Below, piece by piece: positions 1-8,624 of a DNA stretch of 64,000 nucleotides. Below the pieces are notes generated by a model that saw only the letters and a list, made by a program, of their open reading frames with translations, searched no databases and had not been told where the DNA came from. The stretch lies in the NCBI GenBank assembly GCA_903859205.1, contig CAIOLM010000042.1, positions 1 to 64,000 on the forward strand, in the 5' to 3' direction. A program made the translations under genes and the position numbers. Numbering within the stretch: the first letter of the stretch is position 1; each line of letters starts with the position of its first letter. This stretch comes from an uncultured Microbacteriaceae bacterium (GTDB taxonomy: Bacteria; Actinomycetota; Actinomycetes; Actinomycetales; Microbacteriaceae).

Positions 1-36
1 GCCGAAGTGCGCCGCATTGCTCAGGCCCTTCTCTAA
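1..36 (+). CDS. 3' end of an unidentified gene (partial)
   Basis: The first 36 bases read in frame 1 as eleven codons, AEVRRIAQALL, followed by TAA. This looks like the last helix of a protein whose body lies outside the window. Family and function cannot be told from so short a piece. It converges on the polyprenyl synthase gene that ends at 64. Confidence 0.45.
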   Translation, partial: AEVRRIAQALL

Positions 37-46
37 GTGAAGGGTT

Positions 47-74
47 GCTCCGGCTGAGCGAAGTCAGGCCGAGC
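47..74. terminator. Imperfect hairpin between convergent genes
   Basis: GCTCCGGCTGA (47-57) and TCAGGCCGAGC (64-74) form an 11-bp stem with two mismatches and a 6-nt loop. It overlaps the stop codon of the polyprenyl synthase gene. There is no U-tract on either strand, so it is at best a weak bidirectional terminator. Confidence 0.25.
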
Positions 75-1140
75 GAACTACGACACGCTGGGCGAGTGCG
101 CTGAGCGAGTCGACTGCTTCTTGGCGAATGCTCGAGCTCTTGAGGGCGGTCATCGCGTTGTCGAACTCGCTGTCGATGAGGGCCTCGACTGCGGCGCGGG
201 CGCCCGTTTTCTCGAGCTGATGCTGAATACGTGCGATGTCGGCGGCGCTCAGCGTTGACGATCCGAGCTCCGAGTTGAGCTCATCTCGCTCGGAGCTGGA
301 AAGTTGTTCCATGGCGCGAGCGATGAGAACCGTTCGCTTCCCCTCAGACAAGTCATCGCCAACGGGCTTTCCGGTGACCTCAGGGTCACCAAAGACGCCC
401 AGGATGTCGTCGCGCAGCTGGAACGCGTTACCCAGTGGCACTGCAAACGCTCTCAGGGAGGCAATAATCTCTGGTGCGGCTCCAGACAAGCTCGCTCCGA
501 TGACAAGCGGAGCCTCGATGCTGTACTTGGCCGATTTGTACGTGAGCACGGTCTGCGCGCGCGGGAGAGCGTCAGCAACCGGAACTGTCGGCCAGGCGTT
601 TTCTTCAACGATGTCTAGATATTGCCCCGCTGTGACGTCGAGGCGCATCTGGTCGAATTCGAGTCGTGCCGCGAATGACGCGTCACGGTCTGCGTGATCG
701 CGGAAGCCTCGAGCGACCGCAAGATCACTGAGTGCCAGCAGGAAGTCGCCAAAGAGAAGTGCCGATGAAACCCCAAAGTGCTCGGCGTCGCCGTGCCACC
801 CTTGGTCGCGGTGTGATTGCTCAAAAAATCGGTGAGCTGCCGGGATGCCTCGACGAGTGTCTGACTTATCCATGATGTCGTCGTGGGCCAGGGCTGCGGC
901 GTGGAATAGCTCGAGGCCAGCTGCGACGTCCCACAATGAATCGGGGAGGTCTGACGACCCTGTTGCGTAGCCGAGGGCGCAGAACTGTGCACGGAATCTC
1001 TTGCCTCCGCGAAGCATCTCGGCTGCGAAGTCCGTAAAGGCCGTAACGTCGGATCCGAGGTGAGCGAGAGTGGCTCTCTGGTTGTCGAGAATGGTGGCGA
1101 TGTGCGCATTCACACGATTCACCCAGTCAGCAGTATCCAC
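64..1140 (-). CDS. Polyprenyl diphosphate synthase (trans-isoprenyl diphosphate synthase)
   Basis: A 358-residue all-alpha prenyltransferase of the geranylgeranyl/polyprenyl diphosphate synthase family. These cytosolic enzymes condense isopentenyl diphosphate onto an allylic diphosphate to make precursors for quinones, carotenoids or lipid carriers. The family signatures are visible: GKRFR at about 46-50, the first aspartate-rich motif DDIMD at 87-91 with the following DTRRG, and the second motif DDILGVFGD at 244-252. Length is typical. The start is GTG at 1140; a TAGGCT -10 element ends 8 nt before it and no Shine-Dalgarno is present, so the mRNA is probably leaderless. It is divergent from the DUF3040 gene. 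Chain length of the product cannot be read off; the residues before the first motif (LFHAAALAH) are small, compatible with GGPP or longer. Confidence 0.9.
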   Translation of the reverse strand: MDTADWVNRVNAHIATILDNQRATLAHLGSDVTAFTDFAAEMLRGGKRFRAQFCALGYATGSSDLPDSLWDVAAGLELFHAAALAHDDIMDKSDTRRGIPAAHRFFEQSHRDQGWHGDAEHFGVSSALLFGDFLLALSDLAVARGFRDHADRDASFAARLEFDQMRLDVTAGQYLDIVEENAWPTVPVADALPRAQTVLTYKSAKYSIEAPLVIGASLSGAAPEIIASLRAFAVPLGNAFQLRDDILGVFGDPEVTGKPVGDDLSEGKRTVLIARAMEQLSSSERDELNSELGSSTLSAADIARIQHQLEKTGARAAVEALIDSEFDNAMTALKSSSIRQEAVDSLSALAQRVVVRSA

Positions 1141-1148
1141 GATGCCCT

Positions 1149-1154
1149 AGCCTA
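1149..1154 (-). promoter_or_regulatory. -10 element TAGGCT of the polyprenyl synthase gene
   Basis: On the minus strand TAGGCT matches the actinobacterial TANNNT -10 consensus and sits 8 nt upstream of the GTG at 1140. That places the transcription start at or next to the start codon. No clear -35 box. Confidence 0.5.
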
Positions 1155-1170
1155 GCTTCACTGCGAGGCT

Positions 1171-1176
1171 TAGACT
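1171..1176 (+). promoter_or_regulatory. -10 element TAGACT of the DUF3040 gene
   Basis: TAGACT at 1171-1176 gives an expected start near 1183 and a roughly 30-nt leader carrying the strong AAGGAGGTG ribosome-binding site at 1200-1208. It lies back to back with the minus-strand -10 element at 1149-1154. Confidence 0.4.
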
Positions 1177-1212
1177 TTAGTCACGCAACCGCGCGTCGTA
1201 AGGAGGTGTTCC

Positions 1213-1575
1213 GTGCCACTGTCAGAAGAAGAGCAGCGCCTGCTCGACGAGATGGAGCGCAATCTTTACGGATCCTCCCAAGACGTGCACGCCGCCGGCT
1301 CTTCCGGCTCCCGCTTGTCTTCTCGCGGAATCTTGTTCGGGGTGCTCGGTCTCCTGGTCGGTCTAGGCGCGCTTATTCTCGGCGTAGCCGTGCAGTCATT
1401 GATTCTGGGTGTCGTCGGTTTCGTTGTCATGTTCCTGGGGGTCGTTCTGGCCTTGAGCGTGCGGGCGCCGCGCGAGGGCACCAAGCCCACCCGTTCTTCA
1501 GCCTCAGCACCGCGCTCGAAGCGATCCTTCATGCAGCGCCTCGAAGACCGCTGGGACGAGCAACAGCGCCCCTAA
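1213..1575 (+). CDS. DUF3040 domain membrane protein
   Basis: A 120-residue protein that opens with the DUF3040 signature MPLSEEEQRLLDEMERNLY, followed by a central hydrophobic stretch (about 42-84) that should form two membrane helices, and a basic C-terminal tail. The family is widespread in actinobacteria, usually just upstream of mraZ; its function is unknown. The start is GTG 1213 with an AAGGAGGTG ribosome-binding site ending 4 nt upstream. It is a single-gene unit closed by a strong terminator. Confidence 0.88.
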   Translation: MPLSEEEQRLLDEMERNLYGSSQDVHAAGSSGSRLSSRGILFGVLGLLVGLGALILGVAVQSLILGVVGFVVMFLGVVLALSVRAPREGTKPTRSSASAPRSKRSFMQRLEDRWDEQQRP

Positions 1576-1595
1576 TTACCTAGGATTTGTCATCA

Positions 1596-1619
1596 ACCCA
1601 CTTCGGTGGGTCTTTTTTT
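1596..1619 (+). terminator. Intrinsic terminator after DUF3040
   Basis: ACCCAC-TTCG-GTGGGT (stem 1596-1601/1606-1611, UUCG tetraloop) followed by a run of eight or nine T. It separates the DUF3040 gene from the mraZ promoter region. Confidence 0.9.
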
Positions 1620-1724
1620 GTGCCCCGTTGTGGAAATCTCCACCATTTTCCTCCACCGTGGAATGCCTGTTATCTCAATAAAATTTCTGGATTATTCGAA
1701 AATATTGCTGAGTTTTCCAATTAT

Positions 1725-1749
1725 GTGGATAGAAATGGAGTAAAGTGGA
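1725..1749 (+). promoter_or_regulatory. MraZ operator: three GTGGA-type repeats, 10-bp phase
   Basis: GTGGA at 1725-1729, ATGGA at 1735-1739 and GTGGA at 1745-1749 are spaced exactly 10 bp apart, upstream of the mraZ ribosome-binding site. MraZ proteins in several bacteria bind direct repeats of a short G-rich box upstream of their own operon and repress it. More GTGGA boxes occur at 1630-1634 and 1658-1662. Assignment is by position and spacing, not by experiment. Confidence 0.6.
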
Positions 1750-1784
1750 AAAATCATCCACCAGGGCCGGAAGGAGGTGCGCAA

Positions 1785-2216
1785 GTGTTTCTTGGTACCC
1801 ACTCACCAAAACTCGACGACAAAGGGCGCATTATCCTTCCCGCGAAATTCCGGGATGAACTCGCTTCGGGCATCGTGGTCACCCGTGGCCAAGAGAACTG
1901 CCTTTACGTCTTCAGCTCTCGCGAGTTTGAAGTCATGCACGACAAAATCCGTCAGGCACCGGTAACGAGCAAAACTGCCCGAGATTTCCTTCGTCTTTTC
2001 TTGTCAGGTGCCAGTGCCGAGACGCCCGACAAACAGAACCGCATCACGCTTCCCATGAATCTGCGTCAGTACGCCGGGCTCAACCGTGAGCTGACCGTGA
2101 TTGGTGCTGGGAACCGCATTGAAATTTGGGACAGCGAGAAGTGGGATTCCTACCTCGCTGCCAACGAAGCCGACTTCGCCAATACGACGGAGGAGGTGAT
2201 CCCCGGACTCTTTTAG
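1785..2216 (+). CDS. mraZ: Transcriptional regulator MraZ
   Basis: A 143-residue protein, the usual MraZ length, made of two AbrB/SpoVT-like half-domains. Each carries a version of the family motif: [15 protein letters not shown] near 8-22 and DKQNRITLP near 83-91. MraZ is a DNA-binding, ring-forming repressor of the dcw operon. The start is GTG 1785, placed 6 nt after a perfect AAGGAGGT (1771-1778); an open frame continues upstream to 1587 but runs through the operator and terminator regions and lacks homology. It is the first gene of the division cluster. Confidence 0.95.
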   Translation: MFLGTHSPKLDDKGRIILPAKFRDELASGIVVTRGQENCLYVFSSREFEVMHDKIRQAPVTSKTARDFLRLFLSGASAETPDKQNRITLPMNLRQYAGLNRELTVIGAGNRIEIWDSEKWDSYLAANEADFANTTEEVIPGLF

Positions 2217-2315
2217 CCCTGGTGCTGACCTCCAGCCATAGGCAACCTGACATCGCTTCCCCGATAGCAGGCGGCGATGGATGGGGATCACCACCCGGGA
2301 CTTCCGGAACACACC

Positions 2316-3269
2316 ATGACGGACTTCACCCAAATCCACACCCCAGTACTGCTCGAGCGTTGCGTCGAACTGCTGGCTCCCGCACTGGACCGCGATGGGG
2401 CAATAGCGATCGATGCAACGCTCGGCATGGGTGGGCACACCGAAGCGATGCTCGAGCGTTTTCCTGGTTTGAGGGTCATCGGGTTCGACCGCGACACTGA
2501 CGCCCTGGCCATTGCAACCAAGCGTCTCGAACGTTTCGGGTCGCGACTCATTCCGGTACATGCCGTGTACGACCAGATTGAAGAAGTTCTTGCCGAGCAC
2601 GACATCGCCGCTGTCGACGGGATCCTGTTCGACCTTGGTGTCTCGTCAATGCAGCTTGACGAAGCTGATCGCGGTTTCGCCTACAGCAAGCCGGCCCCGC
2701 TTGACATGCGCATGAACGCAGAAGACGAGACGACGGCCGCCGATATTTTGGCGAGTTACAGTGAGCGTGATTTGGCTCGCATCTTTCACGAGTACGGCGA
2801 TGAAAAGCTAGCGCGACGATACGCGACGGCCATTGTGAAGGCTCGCGGGGAATCCGCCATTGAATCGTCAACCCAGCTTGTATCGATTTTGACCGATGCC
2901 ACGCCGGGCGCATTGCTGGGCGCCGGACACCCGGCTAAGCGTGTCTTTCAGGCCTTGCGCATCGAGGTCAACCAAGAGCTCAGCGTCCTTGAAAATTCCA
3001 TTCCGCAGGCGATTTCCGCTCTGGCTGTGGGCGGTCGCATCGTGGTGATGTCGTACCAGTCGCTCGAAGATCGCATCGTCAAGAGATTCCTTACGGTTGC
3101 CTCGACCTCGACCGCGCCGCTCGACTTACCAGTCGAGCTTGAAGAGCACCGACCAATCCTTCGCCTGCTGACCCGCGGCGCTGAACAAGCATCCGCCCCG
3201 GAGCGCGCATTGAACTCCCGATCCATCCCGGTTCGACTTCGCGCCGCCGAGAAAGTGAGAGCAGCATGA
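2316..3269 (+). CDS. rsmH: 16S rRNA (cytosine(1402)-N(4))-methyltransferase
   Basis: A 317-residue SAM-dependent methyltransferase that modifies C1402 in the decoding centre of 16S rRNA. Visible features: HTPVLLERCVELL at the start, the SAM-binding loop DATLGMGGHTEAML, GFDRDTDAL, LFDLGVSSMQLD, the PLDMRM segment, and a C-terminal NSRSIPVRLRAAEK. The start is ATG 2316, fitting the family start; an in-frame ATG at 2277 gives 13 extra unconserved residues. It is second in the dcw cluster; its stop overlaps the next gene by 4 nt. Confidence 0.95.
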   Translation: MTDFTQIHTPVLLERCVELLAPALDRDGAIAIDATLGMGGHTEAMLERFPGLRVIGFDRDTDALAIATKRLERFGSRLIPVHAVYDQIEEVLAEHDIAAVDGILFDLGVSSMQLDEADRGFAYSKPAPLDMRMNAEDETTAADILASYSERDLARIFHEYGDEKLARRYATAIVKARGESAIESSTQLVSILTDATPGALLGAGHPAKRVFQALRIEVNQELSVLENSIPQAISALAVGGRIVVMSYQSLEDRIVKRFLTVASTSTAPLDLPVELEEHRPILRLLTRGAEQASAPERALNSRSIPVRLRAAEKVRAA

Positions 3270-3856
3270 GCGCCCTCTTAAGTGCCCCAGCGCTCAGGCG
3301 CGAGGCGAAACCGACTCGCGCACAGGCCTGGCTGCGCCCCTTGCAGGCCAAGCCGGGAGCCAAGCGTCGCCCCAAGGTTTTCTACGCCACCGTGACCGTG
3401 GCAGTGGTTGCCGCCATCATTTTGGCTCAGATTGTTTTGAGCGTGGCTGTCTCTAGCGGTGCCTACGAAATTGCAACCTTGCAGAAGTCTTCGAAAGAAC
3501 TTTCCCGCACGTACACGAGCATGTCTCAAGAGCTCGAGCAGATGTCGTCGCCGCAGCATGTCGCAGCCCGTGCAGAGAGCTTTGGAATGGTGAGCAGTAA
3601 CTCACCGGCGTATCTGCGGTTGTCGGACGGCAAAGTTTTGGGTGTTCCGCATCGCGCCGCGGATTCCGGAGCGCTATTGCGTGGCTCTCACGCATCTCTC
3701 GTGCAGAACATCTTGCTGACCGACATTCCGGCTGGTTCGGTTCCTGCGGCTGTGAAGATGGGACGTACGGGCGTGGCATCGACAGCTGCCGGGAGCTCGA
3801 ACGTAGCCTTGCCTGGTGGTCCACTTCAAACGATGCCGTCACCGCGAACGCGGTAG
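3266..3856 (+). CDS. FtsL-like division protein
   Basis: A 196-residue protein with a basic N-terminal segment, one membrane helix (about 39-63), then an acidic/polar coiled-coil stretch ending in the FtsL-type motif EQMSSPQHVAARAESFGMV. A low-complexity periplasmic tail of about 85 residues follows. Position between rsmH and ftsI is exactly where ftsL lies, and topology agrees, although direct sequence similarity in this family is weak. FtsL forms the FtsQ-FtsL-FtsB complex that activates FtsW/FtsI. ATG 3266 overlaps the rsmH stop (ATGA), implying translational coupling. Confidence 0.75.
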   Translation: MSALLSAPALRREAKPTRAQAWLRPLQAKPGAKRRPKVFYATVTVAVVAAIILAQIVLSVAVSSGAYEIATLQKSSKELSRTYTSMSQELEQMSSPQHVAARAESFGMVSSNSPAYLRLSDGKVLGVPHRAADSGALLRGSHASLVQNILLTDIPAGSVPAAVKMGRTGVASTAAGSSNVALPGGPLQTMPSPRTR

Positions 3857-3881
3857 GCACTCCCGTTTGGTGGCTTGTTAA

Positions 3882-5645
3882 ATGAAGCCGGTTATTACTC
3901 GCAGACGAATCGTCATCACGATGTTTGTCGTGCTCGCCCTCATTGCGCTGTTCGTGGTTCGCCTCGTCGATATTCAGGTTGTGCGGGCCGCTGCGCTCAA
4001 CGAGCAATCCAGCGGCAAAATGTCGAGCCCGAGCACCGTCTATGGGGTTCGAGGCGACATCTCTGATCGCAACGGCATTATCTTGGCCCAGGCTCAGATG
4101 CGTTACAACGTCACGGCATCCCCGCGAAACGCCAAGGATTTTGAACGCACCGTTGACGGAAAGAAAGTTACGGTGACGCCGGCTCAGGCCGCCAGTGAGA
4201 TTGGTCGCATCACCGGGCAATTCCCCAACGAGATCATCGACATCCTGAATCGGGCCCTCCAAGAGAACGCAGAGAGCGACTTCGTCTACATCACCAAGGG
4301 GGTCGAGCTTGCTACATACCGCGCTCTCGACGCACTCGACATTCCCTGGCTCTACTTCGAATCTGCGCCTTCTCGGGTTTATCCGAATGGTGCCGTAGCA
4401 GGCAATCTCATCGGTTACGTAGGTTCAGACGGCAAGCCCCTGGCCGGACTTGAGCAGACAGCCAACGAGTGCGTCGGGTCTACCGATGGCCAACAAACCT
4501 ACGAGCGTGGGGCTGACGGAATCATGATTCCCGGCAGCAACGTCGTTTCGAAACAGGCCGTGAACGGCGGCAAGCTCAAGCTGACCATCGACGCAGATTT
4601 GCAATGGTATAGCCAGCAGGTTCTCGCAAAACAGGTGAAAGATCAGCGTGGCTCGTGGGGCATCGCGGTCATTCTTGAGGTCAAAACCGGCAAGCTCATT
4701 TCTGTTGCCGATTATCCAAGCGTTGACCCTAACAACGTTGATGGAACGGCTGATCGCTTTCGCGGTTCGCTTGCGTTCTCTGCCCCGTACGAGCCCGGTT
4801 CAACCATGAAATCCCTGACGTCGGGCATGCTGCTCGATGCGGGTAAGGCCAGCGCCTCGTCAAGAGTGAACGCTCCGTATGAAATCACTTTCCCGAATGG
4901 GGCAAACTTTCACGACTCGGGACACCACAATCCGCACCTGACGCTCGCTGGGGTCATGGTGGAGTCCTCGAACGTGGGCATCTCCAAATTGGCCGACAGC
5001 TTGAGCCCTAGCGTGCGCTATGACTACATGACCAAGTACGGCTTGGGAAGCGCCACGAATGTCAATTTCCTCGGTGAGTCCGAAGGCATTCTTCGTCCGT
5101 CTCGCGAGTGGGACAACCAGACGCACTACACAACAATGTTTGGTCAGGGATTTACTGCGACGGCCGTTCAGATGGCCAGTGCTTACCAAGCAATCGCAAA
5201 CGGGGGAGTGCGCATTCCCGTAACCCTGGTAGATGGATGCACAAAGCCCAATGGCGACTATGTCCCGGCCAAGACCGGTGACTCGGTCAAAGTAATTTCG
5301 CCCGAGGCGGCGCGCGGCGTCGTCGACATGATGGAAAACGTGGCAAGCCAGGGTTGGCTGCGCGACAAATTCAAGATTCCCGGCTATCGCGTTGCAGCCA
5401 AAACCGGCACGGCCCAGCAGTCCAACGGACAAGGCGGGTACTCAAAAAGCTACATCGTGACAATCGCGGGCATGGTCCCGGCTGGCGACCCCAAGTACGT
5501 CATCCTGACGACGATTGCCGATGCCTCGCTTAACTCGACGGCGGCTGTGGCGCCGGTGTTTCATGATTTGGCTGTTCAAGTTCTCAAGCACTACCGCATT
5601 CAACCCAGCACGAGCGGCGCCTCTCGCCTTCGTCTCTACTACTAG
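3882..5645 (+). CDS. ftsI: Peptidoglycan D,D-transpeptidase FtsI (PBP3-type)
   Basis: A 587-residue class B penicillin-binding protein that cross-links septal peptidoglycan. It has a short cytoplasmic N-terminus, one membrane helix (about 9-28), a dimerisation/pedestal domain beginning near RGDISDRNG, and a transpeptidase domain with the three active-site motifs: STMK (catalytic Ser 307), SSN (362-364) and KTGTA (507-511). Length is normal. It lies 25 nt after the FtsL-like gene and 27 nt before murE. No PASTA domain is present. Confidence 0.95.
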   Translation: MKPVITRRRIVITMFVVLALIALFVVRLVDIQVVRAAALNEQSSGKMSSPSTVYGVRGDISDRNGIILAQAQMRYNVTASPRNAKDFERTVDGKKVTVTPAQAASEIGRITGQFPNEIIDILNRALQENAESDFVYITKGVELATYRALDALDIPWLYFESAPSRVYPNGAVAGNLIGYVGSDGKPLAGLEQTANECVGSTDGQQTYERGADGIMIPGSNVVSKQAVNGGKLKLTIDADLQWYSQQVLAKQVKDQRGSWGIAVILEVKTGKLISVADYPSVDPNNVDGTADRFRGSLAFSAPYEPGSTMKSLTSGMLLDAGKASASSRVNAPYEITFPNGANFHDSGHHNPHLTLAGVMVESSNVGISKLADSLSPSVRYDYMTKYGLGSATNVNFLGESEGILRPSREWDNQTHYTTMFGQGFTATAVQMASAYQAIANGGVRIPVTLVDGCTKPNGDYVPAKTGDSVKVISPEAARGVVDMMENVASQGWLRDKFKIPGYRVAAKTGTAQQSNGQGGYSKSYIVTIAGMVPAGDPKYVILTTIADASLNSTAAVAPVFHDLAVQVLKHYRIQPSTSGASRLRLYY

Positions 5646-5672
5646 TCTGGGCTGAGGCGATGAGACAGATGG

Positions 5673-7220
5673 ATGGCATCAGTGGGCGTTAGCGCGGAGT
5701 CGATACGACCCGAACATCCTCGTCCTCGTCAGCTGTCAGCGCTTGCAGAGCTGGTCGGACAATCTGGTTTTGTAGGTCCAGATTCAGAAGTGAGTGGCGT
5801 GGCGGCCGGTTCGTCTGAGGTTCGTCCGGGTGATGTCTTTTTTGCTCTACCCGGGGCGAAGGCGCACGGTGCAACGTTCGCCGAGAAGGCCATTTCGGCA
5901 GGTGCTGTAGCGGTTGTCACGGATGTTCGAGGCCTGGCTTTACTTTCTGGTTGCGCCGTTCCCGTCGTGGTCTGCAACGACCCGCGGTCGTTGCTTGGCC
6001 CGGTGAGCGCCTGGGTGTACCACACGGACCACAGCACGCCGGAGCTCTTCGGTGTTACCGGAACCAATGGAAAGACCACCGTGGTCTACCTGGTGGCCGC
6101 GCTCTTGGAGCAGATGGGTTTGAGCACCGGTCTTAGCTCCACCTCGGAGCGTCGCATTGGCGATGAGATTTTTGAAAGCGGGCTCACCACGCCCGAGGCA
6201 AACCACATTCACTCGCTGTTGGCTCGAATGAATGAGGCCGACATTCGCGCAGCGGCTCTTGAGGTGTCGGCTCACGCACTGAGTCGGCGTCGCGTTGATG
6301 GCGTTCATTTCGACGTCGTGGGCTTTACAAACTTCAGCCATGACCATCTCGATGATTACGGTTCCCTCGACGAATATTTCGCGGCAAAGGCAATGCTCTT
6401 CGAACCCGACCGCGCAGCCCGTGGGGTCGTCGTTCTCGACTCTGATTGGGGTCGGAAGCTCTCTGATGAGGCTCGCATTCCGGTTGTGACAATTGCCCAT
6501 GCGGATGGCGGTCCGGCGACGTGGGTAGTTGAAGTGCTCGATCGCACAGCAGTGAGCACTACGTTCGCTCTGCGCGGGCCGCAAGGGCATTCGATTCAGA
6601 CATCCGTCCCTATGGTGGGCGACTACTCGGCGCTCAACGCGGCTCTCGCGATTGTCATGGTCGTCGAGGCGGGTCATGCGTTCGATCTGGTGGCACACAC
6701 CCTCGAGCGTGACGGAGGGTTCAACGTCTTCGTTCCCGGCCGCACTGAACTCGTCTCGGGCGATCGCGGGCCGATGTTCTTTGTTGACTACGGCCATACT
6801 CCTGAGGCTTTTGCACACACTCTTCAGGCTTTGCGAGCCGTAACCGCGGGACGACTCATCATGGTCTTTGGTGCTGACGGGGACCGTGACACCGCAAAGC
6901 GGCCAGACATGGGCGCCATTGCGGCGCGGGGCGCCGACACTGTCATCGTCACTGATTTTCATCCGCGCACTGAAGACCCACATGCGATTCGTGCGGCGCT
7001 GTTGGCTGGTGCTCGGGGCGCAAATTCTGCGGCTGAGATCCGCGAGGTAGCTGATCCGCGTTTGGCGGTTCGCGAGGCTATCGCCAAGGCCGAGCCGGGT
7101 GATGTCATTCTTTACGCCGGCCCCGGACACGAGGATTACCGTGATGTTGGAACCGAGCGCATTTCTTACAGTGCCCGAGATGACGTGCGACTAGCTCTGG
7201 CTGAGGCAGGCTGGATGTAA
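5673..7220 (+). CDS. murE: UDP-N-acetylmuramoyl-tripeptide synthetase MurE
   Basis: A 515-residue Mur ligase that adds the third stem-peptide residue to UDP-MurNAc-L-Ala-D-Glu in the cytosol. Visible: N-terminal UDP-binding domain, P-loop [10 protein letters not shown] (about 127-136), the central domain with the LEVSAHAL segment (lysine/Mg site region), and a C-terminal domain with the amino-acid selectivity loop TDFHPRTEDP and GPGHEDYR. In DAP-adding enzymes the loop reads DNPR, in L-Lys enzymes of the staphylococcal type DNPA; DFHPR matches neither exactly, so the residue added is left open. Stop is directly followed by murF ATG with no spacer. Confidence 0.93.
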   Translation: MASVGVSAESIRPEHPRPRQLSALAELVGQSGFVGPDSEVSGVAAGSSEVRPGDVFFALPGAKAHGATFAEKAISAGAVAVVTDVRGLALLSGCAVPVVVCNDPRSLLGPVSAWVYHTDHSTPELFGVTGTNGKTTVVYLVAALLEQMGLSTGLSSTSERRIGDEIFESGLTTPEANHIHSLLARMNEADIRAAALEVSAHALSRRRVDGVHFDVVGFTNFSHDHLDDYGSLDEYFAAKAMLFEPDRAARGVVVLDSDWGRKLSDEARIPVVTIAHADGGPATWVVEVLDRTAVSTTFALRGPQGHSIQTSVPMVGDYSALNAALAIVMVVEAGHAFDLVAHTLERDGGFNVFVPGRTELVSGDRGPMFFVDYGHTPEAFAHTLQALRAVTAGRLIMVFGADGDRDTAKRPDMGAIAARGADTVIVTDFHPRTEDPHAIRAALLAGARGANSAAEIREVADPRLAVREAIAKAEPGDVILYAGPGHEDYRDVGTERISYSARDDVRLALAEAGWM

Positions 7221-8624
7221 ATGATTCGTTTAAGTTTGGCTCAGATGGCTACCGCGATGGGTGGAGTTCTTCTCGGCTGCGATACCCCTGAGGACATATT
7301 TGTTGACGGGCCTTCAGACACTGATTCGAGACTGATTGTGCCCGGGGGAGTCTTCTTTGCGAAGCCCGGTGAAGTCACGGATGGTCATTTATTCGTCGAT
7401 GCAGCAATTGCAAACGGAGCCGCTGTCGTTATCGTCGAGCGTGATGTGCGCGCGAGCGTTCCTCAAATCGTCGTGCCCAATGTCGTGGATGCCTTGGGTG
7501 CCCTGGCAAAGTTTGTCGTGGCGTCGGTGCGCGCGGCCGGAGAGTTAACCATCATCGGCATTACCGGGTCAAACGGTAAGACAACGACAAAGAATCTTGT
7601 GGCAACCCTCTGCGCAACGCTCGGAAAGACGGTTGCCCCCCGCGATTCGTTCAACAATGAGGTCGGTGCGCCGCTGACCATGCTCAAGGTTGAGTCAGAC
7701 ACTCGATACCTTGTGCTCGAGCTGGGAGCCAGTGGCATCGGTCATATCAAGCGCCTTACGGATTTGGCCTCGCCGGACATCGGGATCGTGCTCATGGTTG
7801 GTCTCGCGCACGCCGGCGAGTTCGGTGGCGTTGAGGCGACCGTTCGAGCCAAGAGTGAGCTGGTTCAGGGTCTGGTTCCCGGTGCCCCGGTCATCCTCAA
7901 CGTTGATGACCCTCGAGTTGCGGGCATGGCTGAACTGGCAACCGGAGACGTGCTGTGGTTTGGTCAAACGGGCAAAGCGCAGGTGCGGGCATCCGATGTC
8001 GAGATTTCGCTCGCAGGTACCTCCTTCATGCTGCACTTGCCAGATGGGTCCTCAGCGCGAGTCGAGTTCAAGGTGCTCGGCGAGCATCACGTGATGAACG
8101 CGCTGGCGATGGCCTCGGTCGGCGTTGCGTTGGGTGTATCGCTAGATGGCATCGTGGGAGTTCTGGAGTCCGTCGTTCGTGCGGAGCGCTGGCGCATGGA
8201 GCTGATGGGTGGCACTGGCGTAACGGTCATCAACGACGCGTACAACGCAAGCCCTGACTCGATGGCAGCTGGGCTGAAAACCCTTGTTCAAGTGGCCCAG
8301 ACAGCCAATCGCACCATCGCCGTTCTGGGCGAGATGAGCGAGCTTGGTGAATACGCAGGGGAGGAGCACGACCGAATTGCCCTCTTGGTCGTAAGGCTCA
8401 ATATCGACCAGCTCGTTGTGGTGGGCACAGGTGCTCGGCGACTCCATATTTCGGCGATGAATGAGGGCTCATGGGACGGTGAGTCACGCTTCTTCGAGAA
8501 CAGCGACGACGCGTACGATTACCTTGTGAGTTTCTGCCATGCCGGTGACATTGTCCTGGTCAAATCGTCCAACTCGGCAGGCTTGCGTTTCTTGGGCGAT
8601 CGCGTTGCGGAGGCGTTTGCGTGA
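7221..8624 (+). CDS. murF: UDP-N-acetylmuramoyl-tripeptide--D-alanyl-D-alanine ligase MurF
   Basis: A 467-residue Mur ligase that adds the D-Ala-D-Ala dipeptide to complete the UDP-MurNAc-pentapeptide. Visible: N-terminal domain with [17 protein letters not shown]-loop [13 protein letters not shown], the NNEVGAPLT substrate segment typical of MurF, the [10 protein letters not shown] segment, and a C-terminal domain with [11 protein letters not shown] and [14 protein letters not shown] 7221 begins on the base after the murE stop; the 3' end overlaps mraY by 4 nt. Confidence 0.95.
   Translation: MIRLSLAQMATAMGGVLLGCDTPEDIFVDGPSDTDSRLIVPGGVFFAKPGEVTDGHLFVDAAIANGAAVVIVERDVRASVPQIVVPNVVDALGALAKFVVASVRAAGELTIIGITGSNGKTTTKNLVATLCATLGKTVAPRDSFNNEVGAPLTMLKVESDTRYLVLELGASGIGHIKRLTDLASPDIGIVLMVGLAHAGEFGGVEATVRAKSELVQGLVPGAPVILNVDDPRVAGMAELATGDVLWFGQTGKAQVRASDVEISLAGTSFMLHLPDGSSARVEFKVLGEHHVMNALAMASVGVALGVSLDGIVGVLESVVRAERWRMELMGGTGVTVINDAYNASPDSMAAGLKTLVQVAQTANRTIAVLGEMSELGEYAGEEHDRIALLVVRLNIDQLVVVGTGARRLHISAMNEGSWDGESRFFENSDDAYDYLVSFCHAGDIVLVKSSNSAGLRFLGDRVAEAFA

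Noticed and set aside
1206-1583. 125-codon plus-strand open frame overlapping the DUF3040 gene
   Set aside because: Arginine/alanine-rich shadow frame of a real gene with a recognised family signature.
1587-1784. 66-codon N-terminal extension of MraZ
   Set aside because: It runs through the DUF3040 terminator and the MraZ boxes; AAGGAGGT and homology place the start at 1785.
5940-7130. 396-codon antisense open frame across murE
   Set aside because: Long but composed of the unusual residues expected from the complementary strand of a GC-rich gene; no family signature and no promoter or ribosome-binding site.
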